Positions 25,201 through 37,464 are shown, counted from the first letter of the stretch. The stretch: 64,000 nucleotides of DNA from Chondrosia reniformis (GCA_947172415.1 OX359191.1:5456001-5520000); one strand, 5' to 3'. Program-made: numbers and translations. The notes: generated by a model from the sequence alone, not told the origin.

Positions 25201-28200
25201 TATAATATGGCGGTTAATTGTTGAGCTCGTTGTAGTGTTATGAAACAAGAATTTCAAGATATTTCAGTCAGCAGACCTTCATCAGACTGAAACATTTTGA
25301 AATTCTTGTTTCCTAACACTACGGCAACATGTACTTGCTATGTTTGTCTTCATCTGTATTTATGTTCTTACACACATACTTGAAGCTACATATACTGAAG
25401 ATGTATTGTCTAGTGGTATGTCTTTAGGCTCAATAGACGCATCTTCTTGCAGGAGTATTATAATAGTTAGTGTCTCATTGTCAAGTGTAACAACCTCAAT
25501 GGAGAAGTTTGCAAATGTTTTTGAATCAGTTGTATTACTTCCATTTACAGCTGTCAAAAGGGTATTGATCTAATATCAAATATATATACGAAAGCTTGAA
25601 CCATGTGCACATATGCATAAGTATATACGTACGTATATTACTGTACTTATACGTACGTATATACATATATGCATTGTGAGAAAAGGGAGTTAAATCATAA
25701 TTATGCAATGACTATAATGAAACATGAATAATCATATGAATCATTGGTTGCCATAGGATTTTCAGTCCATCAGCCAAGATAGAACTTTGGTTATTTAGCT
25801 GGTTCAGTGTAATTAATACAGTCTATCATATTTACATCATTATCTTTGCACAAGCTCTGTGAAACTATCTCTCTTTGTTTATGAGTGTTCAGTCTTATAT
25901 ACGTACTTACGTACTAGACTGTAGCCTTCAACTTCTTTATTATTAAACCATACTTGTTATGGACTATATAAGTGGAAGGCAGTTATTCAAACTTGCTATA
26001 TACCAAAGTGCACTTGTGGGCCAAGCCAAGCTTAAGACAAGACGTCTGTCACTTGTTTGGTTTATGTCTATTAATTAGCCAATCTCTGTTCATTATATAG
26101 TGTGCAAAATGCAGAAGATGATTTTGTATATACGTAGATAGGTGAGTAATGTAGTGTGCTGAATGATTATTCATCTTTTTGTGTGTTTATTGAAGATATG
26201 GTCTGAAGGCTAGTTCTTGATTTGGGTGGCATATATATCTATTTTATCTGCTATTATGCAGGTTTGTGTGTGTATATGCATGTGTTAGCCTACCCTCATT
26301 TCATATTCCTCCTCTACTTCAGAGATGGTTTCAGTAAGAGTCCCATTTTCAAATGTATCTTCTGTATTTGGATTCACAACAATTATTTGTCCTTGATTTG
26401 TACCATTAGCAAATGTACACAAACTGATGTCTACAGCTTCCCAGTGCCCATTTATACTGCATCTTCTTGTGGCTTGTGAATCTGAAAAGTTTCTGTGTAT
26501 ACTTGAACATCTAACTCTTGCATTAAATCCATGGGATGTTCTAGGCCAAATTAGATTGGCAGAAACTCTTTGTGCCTCACAACATCCAATGCAGTCATCC
26601 TAGTAATTATACATATTTTATTGTACATGGATTCATGAGTGCATAATATATATTTTATTATAATGAAAAAGTTCTGGACTACCTTTGCATCTGGTATTTT
26701 ATCTCTGTCTTCATCTAGAGTACATTCATTTTCATCAAGAATATAGCGATAAGAGCACTGTAAGGGCATATGTGAATGTGAAAAGATGGAAGAACTATAG
26801 TTAGGCAAAACATCAATCTCACAAGATTCTGATTGGAAGTACATGAACATGCAGTTGGAGCGCCAATGCTTCCCACACAGAGTGACTTAGTCAGGTTAAA
26901 AGGAGTTAACAGAATAATGCCTTCTGTCTCACAGCAACTACAGGTATCTATATAAAATGACCATAAAAATGAGAAGAAACATTCTTTAGGTAACCTGTAT
27001 AGTAAGTAAATACAAAAAGCTTGAAATTCTAACAAATTAATGGTCTAGGAATAGATTGTTACATCCATGGATTAAACAATAATTTACTGACTATTTGAAT
27101 TTTAAAACGTTACATTATAACAATATACGTACATTTTTTCACTAATAAAAGTGAAGAGCCTCGCAGATTCCTAGTCTTCATAAACATCTTGCTTTGTGAA
27201 ATTATGTCACTATTATTCTCAAATACATATACTCTGTAAGATGTTCCATTTCGTATATCTAGCTGCAAATACAACATATACACTCTTTTTTAATTGTTAA
27301 ATAATATTATATATACCATGGTAATCTAATATAATTATATATAAACTCACAGGTATAGTGCCAAAATTTGAGCCCTCAATGCTTCCTAAAATAAAGATAT
27401 AGTCAATTGGTGTATTTTTAAAAGTACATTGTGATATATCCATTCCCTCCCAGACACCATTAGCTCCACACTTAGCATATATAGTGCCACCATAAAGGTA
27501 TGGACTGAGGTTTGAACATCTTATTGAGACAGTGACACCTTCTGGTACACTTCTGAAAATAAACGAGTCTGGACACATGGGTTCTATAAAAAGTGCATAC
27601 AAAATCACAAATTAAACCAGCTAGCGTATATATATTAGAGAATATATATATATATATAGAGAGAGAGATATTATGGATATTAATATTTAATGGAAGATAT
27701 TCTAGTAATAAGATAATTTGAAATGCACAAAATATAGGTACGTATGTATATGTACATATAAACCAACCAGCGGGCTCTGGAGTTGGTGAGACTTCTTTGC
27801 CTGAGGATAACAAAGGGTAGGCTAACAAAGATATCGAATCAAAATTAACACAATTTAATTTTGTGAAAAGTACATATATATATATGTATATGTATATTTT
27901 GGTTATATATATATAAACATATAAAATAAAAGGTACCTGCAGGATGACTCACTTAAGCACAACACACCAGCATCTCTTTTGTGATTACAAGTACTTGAAT
28001 GTACTCCCAATCCAGAGTGGTAACATTCACCAATACTGCTCTCTCTACCAGTACACCCAACACTGTCCAACCAAATATGACCACTTCCTTCTCCATAGTA
28101 AGAGGATGGTCTAGCTAAGAGTGCATAACTGTATCCAAGCATTCTACACACAACATTAGCATCATTAATATCCCAACTACTGTCACAGATGGTTCCCCAA

Positions 28201-31200
28201 GTATTGTTAAAGTATACTTCTATTCTTCCTTCATTATGGTCAGAATCACCAGATAGTCTGACATTCAAGTTATTACCTACAGCATACATGAACTAGTCAA
28301 AAACTGTACAGTCAAAACAACAGATATATATGTATGTCTGAAATATACAGCAATCATTTATTTGCTATTGTAAGAGCCATAAGATTGTGACAGTAAAAGG
28401 ATTACCTATACACACATAATAAAGTTTGTAATTTTCAAAATACAGTGAAATGCCAGCAAGTACAACATAAATTAAAATGGCAACTCAATTGGGAACACAA
28501 ATCAATTTGGCATTTATATATACGCATATAGCAATGAAATACTGTTGGCATGTACACAGTATATGTAAGTATATTAGTTTGGTATATACATGAAAAATCT
28601 AAGATACCATTATCCTACATGCTATATGCCTATTCTGTAAAAAGAGCCTATAGGGGAACTAAACCTGAATAGAGGTTTGGATGAAGATACAGGAGTCTTT
28701 TCTTCCCTTCTTTTCCCTTCTTTCATCTTCTTCTCCACTGGGTCAGACAGCCGTTTCTGGGAATTCCACCTTCATCTGTGGTCCTGGGAGTCTTTGTCTT
28801 TTTCTTTATCTTGACCTTCTGTGAATCCTTGGCTTCATCTTACATGCATGTGTACAAAACACATGCAGCTATATTAGTATGCGTATATAGGTAATTTAAT
28901 GGAATATTCAAACAAGATCAACAAGTTCATGATCTTACACATGAATGATTGCATACATAATCTTACTTGCACACACCCCACCAACATCACTGCTGTGACT
29001 ACAGTGTGATGATGTTGTAAATCCAAAATGGTAACAGTCTGTTATGTTATTCTCCATTCCTGTACAAGAGAGACCAGACATCCACACTGGACCACTTCCT
29101 TCTCCATAGTAAGTTGATGTTCTGTATTGAAGTGCAAAAGGATATCCAAGCATTCTACAAACCACATGAGCATCTCTGATATTCCATCCACTATCACACA
29201 CTGTACCCCAAGTGTTGTTGTAGTATAATTCTAATCTGCCTTCATTAGAAGTTGCACCATCAGCAGTAATCAGTCTAACTGATGTTGTTTGATCTACATA
29301 CAGGGGTTTATATATCTAAGTATTACAATCTATGGTGATTAACATGAGTCATATGAACATATATACATGATAAATAGGAGCAAATATGCTGCAAATATCT
29401 TTAGCCCTTGAGCAAATGTCACAAATTCCTATGCCTTTTTTATCCATTTCAATCCTGTTCAAATGTTGTGGCAATGGGGGTATACATATCGGTTTAGAGC
29501 CCATTGTTTCGGACTTCTGCCTAAATCTATCTATATATATAATTCAGTAGAGTTTGTCTCTCGAGTCTTGCGGATTATGGAGAATCGTTTGGAAAGTGTA
29601 TAGAAGTATTTCATTCTCAAAAATTTGCCGATACCAAGAAGAATGCCCTCATTATCAGATAGTTACTATGGGTTACATAGTGTGATTAACACTTACAGAA
29701 CATGTACTTGATTATGGAAAAGTGCTACTGCTACAACAGTCAGGGTTCTCAAAAAGACAAATTAATCTTACTTGTACACTCAACTCCAAAATCCCTATAC
29801 ACACTTCCACTGCATGATCTACCCCATCCAGAGTGAGAACATTCTGTTATACTAGACTCTGTTCCACTACACTGAGGTATATAAACTGATGTGGTCCCAC
29901 TTCCTTCTTCAAACTGTCCTGCTCCCCAAGCTCTTATAGCAAAGGAATATCCAAGCATCTTGCAGACCACATTAGCCTCTCTGATGTCCCATTCCCAGTT
30001 ATAGCTGCATACTGATCCCCAAACACTGTTGTAGTACAACTCAACTCGTCCTTCATTCAGTTGACTGCCACCAATCAGTCTGGCCTTCATTGTCTCTATT
30101 ACAGTATATAACATATTATAATTTACAAGCTAAATTACTGCATATAGGTGAATCAATCATTATACCAACCTGTATAGCAAACAACTCCTGCATCATAGGA
30201 GTGTGAATAGTAGTAGTAAGCAGTATATAAGCTTGGTGTGTCAATACCACAATCAGCTATACTCCTTTCAGACCCAAGACAATTCAGATATCCAAACCAA
30301 ATTGGTCCACTGCCACTCTCAAATCCAAGGGATGCAGCCCTGTCTGCTTGGATGGCAAATTGGTATCCAAGCATTATGCAGACTACATTGGCATCTATAA
30401 TATCCCAGTTGTGATAATTAATTGTTCCCCATTCACCCTTCACATTAACTTCCACTCTACCCTCCGCTGAATGTGATCCATCAACAAGTCTGATTGGGAT
30501 AGGACTCTTTGAAGTGTAAGGATCTATATATTATTGAAATTAAATTATAGGATACGAGTACATTGATAGTTATATATATTATTTATTTAGATTATTTAGA
30601 TTACCTTAGTAAATTGTAACTTGCACTGTATATATGTATATATATATATATTGAAACTGATATAATATTATAACAATGACATGCATAATGACTTGTATAG
30701 ACAGGCGCTTACCAAAACATTTAACGACAATATCCTGATTGTACTGGCAGCTGTGTTCAAACCAGCCATCATGTAGACACTCTGTTATATTTGTCTCCTG
30801 TCCATTACACTGTACATTATTCAACCAGCGTACTTTACTGCTGCTAATTCCATAAAATCCATAAAAGTCTAAAGATTGACTTTCCACAGCATACAGGTAG
30901 CCAATCATCTTGCAGATCACATGTGCATCTATTATATCCCATCCGGCAGGACAGGCTGTTCCCCAAGTATTATTGTAATACACTTCTACTCTTCCTTCAG
31001 CAGGATCAGTGCCACCTGACAGCCTTACCTTTATGTCAAGAGGAACCTCTACAGTTCAACAAAGAGATGAATATCTGTCTTTTCTTACTTAATAACTTAA
31101 TTAACAAATACGTATATGTTATATTCAGCATCCTATCTGTACATAGAGCAGTAGCTGGCTGATTATGTATACAGCAGACCACAATACTATTAATTTGCTA

Positions 31201-34200
31201 TAATAACCAACTACATGTTTAGATCTACTGTAGGTACTTGGGACTTCACTGCATATACGTACATTATATCAATTTCAGAACATTGTCAACTGTTTTCAAG
31301 ATACTATATTAACAGATCTAGAGAGTGTGGTAATTCCCTCTGAGTAGGGATGGCCGAAAAATTTAGGGGGTGCGGGGGTGCTGGTGGTCTGGAGCTAAAG
31401 CAGAAGATTCAAGATCAAGTTATTATGGGATGTCCCAAGTTCGAGCCCAGGTCATGGCAGCAGTTTTTCAGTGACAGCACCCCCTTGACAACAAAAATTG
31501 CCCACTGAACAAACTGATCATTGCTGACTGATTTACTGTATGTTGTGTTTATGTTGTTATGTTGTTTGTACTATTGTGGGTGCCTGGAAGAGTAGCCTCT
31601 TGGCTAAAGGCTTCCCACATTAAATAAGATTCCTAATTCCTAATTATAATCTGTGTCTATCTATTCCTACTTCAGCTATGCTCAAACACAAAAGGGATGT
31701 ACATGGTTATGTATGTATATGATATCCTTACTGTATGGATCACATGATTACCGTCTTGTTTACGTTTTTCAGTAATATACTATTATAATACATTAAGAGA
31801 TTTATCTGCGACATAACTACAACAGTGTCTTATTTAGTTATTTTTCCAGATGTGCTACTCATGCACTATTTTAAAACAGCCATCGGTAATTCTAATATCA
31901 TTATTTTTAGCAGAGCTGATTGCTAATATAGAGTTGGTTTTTAAGAGAGATTTAATTATATGTGGTGTAACTGGCTATAACTACGACTAGTTATTTGTTT
32001 GCATCACCATTTAAATAAAGCTATGCCTGGTTGTTATAACCCCTATTAGAGATGAGTTTAGTCAGGGTTCACAGTGATACATATTTATACATTCATATAC
32101 ATTTACTAATATGTCAACAAAGTCATACACAAACCTGAACACACAACACCTGCATCTTGAGAGTGTCCTCTGCTACAGTAGCTTGGGAGACTCCTTGTTA
32201 GGTAGGAATACTGCAAACAGTCTATTAGATTGTCATTGGTTCCTGTACATCTCACATTATGTAACCAAACTGGACCACTTCCTTCACCAAAGTATGCAGC
32301 ATTGGTAGCATTCAAAGCTCCATAATAACCCAACATTTTGCACACTGTATTAGCATCTAACAGGTCCCATTCATAGTCACACACTGTTCCCCATGTACTG
32401 CTGATTAGTACTTCCACTCTACCTTCTGAAGGTCTTCTACCTCCAGATAGTCTTGCTGGGAATACTTTAGAAGATCCTAGTAAGTAGATTAATATGACTG
32501 TTTTTGTCATCATATTAAAAAATTGGTAAACTATATCTCACACATATACGTACATAGAATTTACTAATTTCTGTCAGCCATATTGTCAAAATTCTTTTAT
32601 CACATAATGAATCAATGAGTGCAACAATAACATATTCATTTTGTATATATATATATATACTTGAGCAAACTACTCCTGCATCTTGTGAATGACCACCAGT
32701 GCAATAATGATTCTGTCCCCATCCATAGCCAGATCTGTAACAAGAAGCAATGTTAGACTCTGTTCCACTACAAACTAAATATGGTAACCAAATGGGTCCA
32801 CTTCCTTCTCCAAAATAAGCTGATATGGCATGAATAGCTACAGGGTATCCCAACATGTTACAGACCACTTTGGCATCATTAATGTCCCATCCAAGGTCAC
32901 AAACTGTTCCCCATTCTCCTGCAAAATACACTTCCACTCTTCCTTCACCTGAATGTGACCCACCAGCAAGTCTCACAGTGACATTGGATAGTCCATTGTA
33001 TAATGAGTCTGTTAAAAGTGAATAAAGGTTCCTATACAACTAAACCAATTTACATTGCATTTATGTCAAAACAATTAAATCACTCACCGTAGCAGACAAC
33101 TCCTGCATCTCTATCATGTCTACAATTGCTTACACCAACTCCACGATGTGAACAATGAGTTAGATTTCTCTCAGAACCATCACAAGTCACATTATCAAAC
33201 CAAATTGGACCATTTCCCTCTCCAAAATATGCTGATGATCTAGCCCTTACAGCATAACTGTATCCAAGCATTCTACAGACTACATTAGCATCTCTGATGT
33301 CCCATCCTTCATCACACACTGTACCCCAAGTGTTGTTGTAGTAGACCTCCACTCTACCTTCAGCAGGATGACTTCCATCAGCAAGCCTTACAGATATGGA
33401 CATAGGAAATGCTGTGTGCAGAAACATACTGTAAACTGACTAAAGAACATCGAAGGTTGTACTCTATATAGAATTAATACAAAGCCTTATTTAATAAACT
33501 TATGTACCTGAACATACAATTGCTGCAGTTGAACTGGTTGAAGAGTAGAAATTGTAAAAGGTGCAATTATAGATACTGGTTTCTGTTCCAACACATCCAA
33601 AGGAATATGCAACACTATACCAGGAACCAGATCCATATATTCCACTACCTGTTCTGGTATATATAGCATAAGGATATCCCAGCATTCTGCAGACAACTTG
33701 AACATCATTGAGATCCCAACCAGATGTGTATATTGCACCATACAGGCCAGTGTTGGGATTGTACATTTCCACTCTCCCCTCAGCTGGATGTTGACCATCA
33801 ACTAGTCTGACATACTGTGTTTGTGGGTATTCTGAGTGTATAGAATGAATACAAGTAATTCCAGTCAGACTGCATATTTATCAGAGAGTACAGTAGTACT
33901 CTCTAAATAGGAATGGCCATAGCCAGAATCTCTAGACTATTTATATTCAAACACTAGTCACATGTTCAGGAGATTCATCGGTAAACATATACACGTATAT
34001 ACAGTGCAAGTGGCAATATACTAAGGTAATCTAATCTAATATAAATAATTAATTAATCCATATGGCTCCAAGAAAGGACCTAGAAACAAAATGGGCATAT
34101 CATCATAAAGTTTACGGTATAAAACTCATTTTAAATTAAGGGATTTTTTATTTAGGTCTCCGTTTGTTAGAAAACGGATGACAAAGTCTGCATATAAAAG

Positions 34201-37200
34201 GTCATAGGAAAACCTATGGGAAATTTATTATATTGATAAAAAATTTCAATTGGTCAGATAACTGTGAAACCAACATGTATCATGGTACATGTGTATGACA
34301 AATGTCTGGCGAAGTTTTGCTTAATTAAATTAGTAAAATAATCAAGATATTATAATGAAGAACTCAAGGTTATGATTGTGCAATCTGGTGATGTATAGTG
34401 ATGTTTTCTGTTGCGTCACTAACAAACTGCGTATGTCGCTGCGTACACATTTTGGGAATCATTTGACGTTGCAAAGAATCACCGAATCATTGCAAAAGAA
34501 GATCATCCTTTCGAGAACGGCTATGACAAGTCGACACTCTCCTACGAGAAGGAGCTACCGAATAAGCGAGTTGTAGTGAAGCGTTAAATAAAGCGTATAT
34601 GTATACATTCACGTATATATATCTTTGAAATTCTCAACTACTGCATAGAGAGAAGTATATACGTAGTTGATACAGATCATCCAATTGCAAGGTAGAACAC
34701 ATGGCCTACTTTACTGAAGATGATGCATCTGCATGCCATATATATACCAACAAAGGTTCCAGTCTTAAAGGGGTCTCAGCTAATAACCACAGCAGATTTG
34801 ATTTGCCTTGTGAGGGAGCTAAGAATACCAATGGTTGGTTGCATGCATTCACATAATCCTCAGGTGACAATATATATATTATATTATCACCTGAGGCCAT
34901 AATACTAGAGAGTATGTAATAGTTATACACTCTGCCCCTAGGCTTTTAGGCATTTACTGAGTTATCCGCGGGATATTACATTGTATAACTATGCTATTGC
35001 ATTGTATAACTATAAAAAGAGCCAAATTGTCTCTGATTAGAGTTATACAACGGTTGTAGAATATAATTTGCCTTGGTTTCCCCAGCAACGGAGTGTATAA
35101 TTTATATATATATATATCAATGAGAAGGAACAGGTAACAAGCTATATATTGTTTGGATGTCCTATGGTGACGAAAAGAAAGACTGCTCTGCACAACTGTA
35201 TATGTCTGCCTTTACCACAAACCATAGTGGATTATATTACGGCTGGTCTGCAATACGTACATACTGAATGTCTTCCCCAGCTGGCTGTTGGGGTTGTTAC
35301 ACACTATTAGGAAGAGCTCTATCAAGTATGCAGTGGGGTGTGTGGTAAGGACCAACTCACTTTCTATTGTACTGCCCCACTCTGACCATTTTTAAATCAA
35401 GTAATTATTCACTCACTGTAACCAAGTTAAGTCCATGACACCAATTAATGAATATATAACTACTTGTATGTACATCTTCTTTTAATTACAATAAAAATTT
35501 ATTTAAAATAGGAACTTTTATCCTTTTATCATAATGTAACCACTCTCGAGCTCCACAATCTTTGTGACTAACTTGACTAGTTAGCTTACTAAATGTCACT
35601 AATCATTATTATGTGTAATCTGATTCATTGAGAAGTCTGTTTTGAGTACCATGTAAGGTATTTAATTACTAATAAACCCAGCAGAATCTGTCAATCATAG
35701 CAAATTATAAAAGATTATATTTTTAACAACAATCAGTACATTGTCAAATATATTTAGGAAACATATGCACCTGGGGATGACTATCAAGCTTCTTACTTGA
35801 TGTATAAAAAATATAATTATAAAAATATAATTCAGGTAAAGAAATCTTAACTAAATGTATGTGATTGACTATATCAATGTATATATTTTGCCACTCAGAT
35901 GGACAATTACCAAAGATATATTACAAGACATTGTATACCTCATTTTCTATATAAAGATACAAAATACTTCATTCTAATTAGTGGGCATGTTATATCCATT
36001 AGATCAGACTTACAATCAAAATTCAGCTAGACCTTTAGAAGGGCCATCTTCAATAATGCATATACTTATACACAGTGGTACCGATCCTTGAGATGTACAA
36101 ATATTTTAAACTATATAGGCTTTCTGAACATATAAGCAAGTGATTAAATATGTAGAAGACACACAAATAGTGCCACAAATTCTAGTCCATATTCAGGAAC
36201 TCAAATGATGTTAATTATAAAATGGCACAATATATAGATATTGGCAAAGTGGAGAAGAAAAGATGTAAAAAGAGAAATTCATCCAAAGTTATTACTAAAT
36301 TTAGTTTTCTACAGACCTTAGCTCTAGAGTAGACATAGCATGTAAGAAAATACCTTTTAAAAAGGATCTTCTTTCGACTTCTAGAGCTTCTATAAAAGTA
36401 GACACCTGCAGACCAACATCAGTCACTGAAGAAGACCCTCAGGGTCAAAACATCTGGCAATCATGAAGAGACAACAAAACTGCATCTTTAGACCCTCTAA
36501 AAGTCGAAAGATGATCCTTTCAAAATATAAGTTCGACGTAGTTAATAGAGCGTCGAACTTATCTTTAGAAAGGGTCATCTTTCGACTTTTAGAGCGTCTG
36601 AAGACGCAGTTTTTCTTGCTTCTTCTTGGTGACAAACGAAGTTGGTTCCGCAGGATACAACTAAGGGGAGTTAGTTTCCACTTAAAGGGAATAAGACCAT
36701 TGCCCCAACTTTACAAAATCCAGCTATTAATTTACCTTTTTATAAGCACTCAGATAAACTCTTTTATGTTTATAGCTATAGACAGACATATATATCTAGT
36801 TAACAAACAAAATTGGTACATGCATGCTGCAAATTATGTATAATAGCTGTATTCTTTATTAACAATCATAAAAATGTAACTTGATTAGCTATTATGGTAT
36901 GTATGTAGTTGTACCTAATGTAGAAGTGACATATATACGTACATGGTAACTTGTCTATGTATAAAAAGTGCAAATAGAGCATCTCACCTGTACACACAAC
37001 TCCAACATCTCTATTATGACCACAATTCTGCACACCCCATCCACTGTGACTGCATTCTGAGATATCTGACTCATTTCCTGAGCACTGTAAGTTAGATAAC
37101 CAAACAGGTCCAGCTCCTTCTCCAAAGAAAGCAGTAGATTTTGCATCAAGAGCATGATGGAATCCGAGCATTCTACAGACAACGTGAGCATCTCTGATGT

Positions 37201-37464
37201 CCCATCCTTCATCACACACTGTACCCCAAGTGTTGTTGTAGTACACAACCAGTGTTCCAGCTGTATACTGCATTCCGTTTACTAACTTCACAATCATAGT
37301 GGTCCTTGTAGCCTCAACAACTACAAGAAGAAAGTGCCATTTAAATATGTTTACATGCAGAGCGATATACATCACGATCATCTTATACCTTTTGTAGGAT
37401 CGTTATTCACAACAAGAATTGCGAAAAGAGCGAGTGGTAGTAGGCCAACAGTATGTTGAGGCAT
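16300..37464 (-). CDS. Adhesion GPCR with ten SRCR domains (40 exons, 2380 residues)
   Basis: Minus-strand exons 5' to 3': 37464-37389, 37320-36988, 33831-33508, 33411-33088, 33008-32661, 32476-32135, 31048-30713, 30523-30170, 30095-29772, 29293-28967, 28276-27953, 27800-27768, 27583-27351, 27262-27133, 26947-26823, 26757-26683, 26599-26294, 25569-25380, 24883-24783, 24586-24509, 24421-24385, 23224-23102, 22455-22358, 22271-22090, 21569-21509, 21135-20937, 20472-20317, 20258-20102, 20007-19875, 19666-19451, 19375-19281, 18885-18774, 18433-18277, 17799-17694, 17597-17531, 17416-17307, 17231-17105, 16952-16863, 16769-16739, 16502-16300. The phases fit at every junction and total 7143 nt with one stop. 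Domains: signal peptide (1-20), SRCR x10 (26-1137), Sushi/HormR-like (1149-1205), HormR-like (1337-1400), Cys-rich and TSP3-like bits (1502-1573), HormR (1574-1636), GAIN (about 1648-1943), GPS (about 1955-2013), 7TM (2016-2303), tail ending TKTAI. Family knowledge predicts self-cleavage at HL|T in the GPS and tethered-agonist signalling; ligand and G protein are unknown. One intron is GC-AG. A second, partial copy lies at 51978-63652. Confidence 0.85.
17950..18190 (+). repeat. Dispersed ~200-bp repeat family, copy 2 (intronic)
   Basis: Lies in the intron between the TM3 and TM4 exons. It contains GGGTCA at 18003-18008, CTGATGA at 18009-18015, GTC at 18038-18040 and TGGCCC at 18041-18046, in hammerhead-like order. 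The same insertion is present at 53715-53960 in the paralogue, so it predates the duplication. Confidence 0.8.
18955..19190 (+). repeat. Dispersed ~200-bp repeat family, copy 3 (intronic)
   Basis: In the intron between the TM1 and TM2 exons; matched at 55710-55925 in copy 2. Core reads ATGATGA with GAAAC at 19031-19035, GTC at 19040-19042 and flanking GGGTCA and TGGCCC. Confidence 0.8.
19451..22271 (-). other. GAIN domain and GPS autoproteolysis site
   Basis: Exons 24-30. Helical part: TESLKNVLRSANETDE, SQPQNVTILPKDLE, TTEKIANSVGNVLSSSKVE. Beta part includes FVSSAIKES and GNFPKDAEIVPASLVVSSQI. The GPS exon 19666-19451 has the full signature: YTCVSWDFEANNGTGGWS, THVTCESVHLTSFVVL, with the cleavage dipeptide L|T after His. 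All four GPS cysteine/tryptophan landmarks are present, so cleavage is expected. Exon 26 ends with a GC donor. Confidence 0.88.
23295..23375 (-). repeat. tRNA-derived SINE head
   Basis: On the minus strand it reads ATCAGTGGTAGAGCATGC (box A-like), then about 25 bases later GGTTTCCATTCCTAG (box B-like, one base off). It lacks a full cloverleaf. The copy at 60645-60730 is the duplicated counterpart. It lies in the intron between receptor exons 21 and 22. Confidence 0.5.
25240..25312. repeat. Intronic foldback hairpin
   Basis: GAAACAAGAATTTCAA near 25242 is matched in inverted orientation by a TTGAAATTCTTGTTTC near 25297, with a second inner pair (TTTCAGTC and GACTGAAA). It lies between receptor exons 18 and 19, and is kept at about 63323-63395 in copy 2 with one or two changes. 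Confidence 0.8.
28625..28850 (-). repeat. Dispersed ~200-bp repeat family, copy 4 (intronic, inverted)
   Basis: Minus-strand copy between the ninth and tenth SRCR exons. The core reads CAGATGA and GAAAC with CCCAGTGGAG downstream. Confidence 0.75.
31378..31648 (+). repeat. tRNA-derived SINE with TTCCTAA tail
   Basis: The head GGTGGTCTGGAGCTAAAGC is box A-like, and AGTTCGAGCCC at 31438-31448 matches the RNA polymerase III box B. A non-tRNA body follows (GGGTGCCTGGAAGAGTAGCC) and the element ends in a short tandem ATTCCTAATTCCTAATT at 31629-31645. It lies in the intron between SRCR exons 6 and 7. Confidence 0.65.
33990..34615 (+). repeat. Dispersed composite repeat A, copy 1
   Basis: Starts with CAGTGCAAGTGGCAATATAC and TAAGGTAATCTAA, then CATATGGCTCCAAGAAAGG, and ends near AAATAAAGCG. 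It is about 85-90% similar to 43105-43752 by eye. Its distal third is CpG-richer than the surroundings and looks coding-like (see the other copy). It lies in intron 2 of the receptor (33832-36987), which otherwise holds AT-rich DNA and further repeats. Solo ends of the same element appear, inverted, near 30570-30640 and 58736-58795. Confidence 0.8.
34628..34930 (+). repeat. Dispersed repeat B, copy 1
   Basis: Homologous to the inner part of each arm of the 44191-45194 palindrome: CTCAACTACTGCATAGAGAG, ATCATCCAATTGCAAGGTAG, GCTAATAACCACAGCAGATT. It is followed by a 10-bp perfect inverted repeat CCTCAGGTGA at about 34858-34897. The minus strand has a partly conserved open stretch (VFLAPSQ, SNLLWLLAE). 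Confidence 0.75.
36495..36594. repeat. Foldback element (TCTTTCGACTTTTAGAG arms)
   Basis: Arms CTCTAAAAGTCGAAAGATGA at 36495 and its inverted partner ending 36594 surround a second inner pair AAGTTCGAC/GTCGAACTT. Related half-sites occur at about 36360-36390, 37763-37782 and 56008-56045, so this is a small mobile family. Confidence 0.8.

Larger units (their letters stand above)
9276..25921 (+). repeat. Segmental duplication, copy 1
   Basis: From about 9276 (ttccttgcatagct) this stretch is colinear with 46552-64000. Shared in order: exon 4 of the Calx-beta gene, RAD51AP1, CCDC34, intergenic DNA and the receptor's 3' exons, with introns alignable too. Copy 1 extends at least to 25921, where copy 2 meets the window edge. 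Differences are point changes plus a few insertions and deletions described elsewhere. Confidence 0.95.
22358..27583 (-). other. Receptor stalk: Sushi/HormR-like modules and Cys-rich spacer
   Basis: Exon 13 (27583-27351) reads MCPDSFIFRSVPEG, then RCSNLSPYLYGG, then CGANGVWEGMDISQC, a Sushi- or HormR-like fold. Exon 17 (26599-26294) has IWPRTSHGF followed by ATRRCSINGHWEAVDISLC, a HormR-like pattern. Exons 22-23 (23224-23102 and 22455-22358) form the best HormR: KWNLKWPSTGFGEIAHVLCP and then ASRRCHSNGEWDKN. Between them ECTLDEDRDKIPDAK and KCELDSDFDGIPNSKDECP resemble calcium-binding thrombospondin type-3 repeats. HormR just before GAIN is the standard order in adhesion GPCRs, which supports treating the two halves as one gene. 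Confidence 0.75.
27953..37320 (-). other. SRCR domain array, ten single-exon domains
   Basis: Ten exons of 324-354 nt, each one complete scavenger receptor cysteine-rich domain bounded by phase-1 introns: exons 2 to 11 of the receptor. Typical motifs are EGRVEVYYNNTWGTVC, GWDIRDANVVCRMLGY, FGEGSGPIW, C.G.E..I..C and DAGVVC. Most have six cysteines (C2, C3, C5, C6, C7, C8), the group A pattern, although in vertebrates single-exon encoding is more usual for group B. Domains 2 (33831-33508) and 7 (30523-30170) both lack C2 and C7. Symmetric phase-1 exons allow duplication in frame. SRCR domains bind polyanionic and microbial ligands in many animals. The first is separated from the rest by a 3.2-kb repeat-filled intron. 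Confidence 0.93.

Noticed and set aside
27953-37464. SRCR block as a separate secreted gene from the GPCR
   Set aside because: No stop or polyA signal is required after SRCR 10; exons 12 and 13 continue in phase 1 and there is no second signal peptide before the HormR part. Still worth RNA confirmation.
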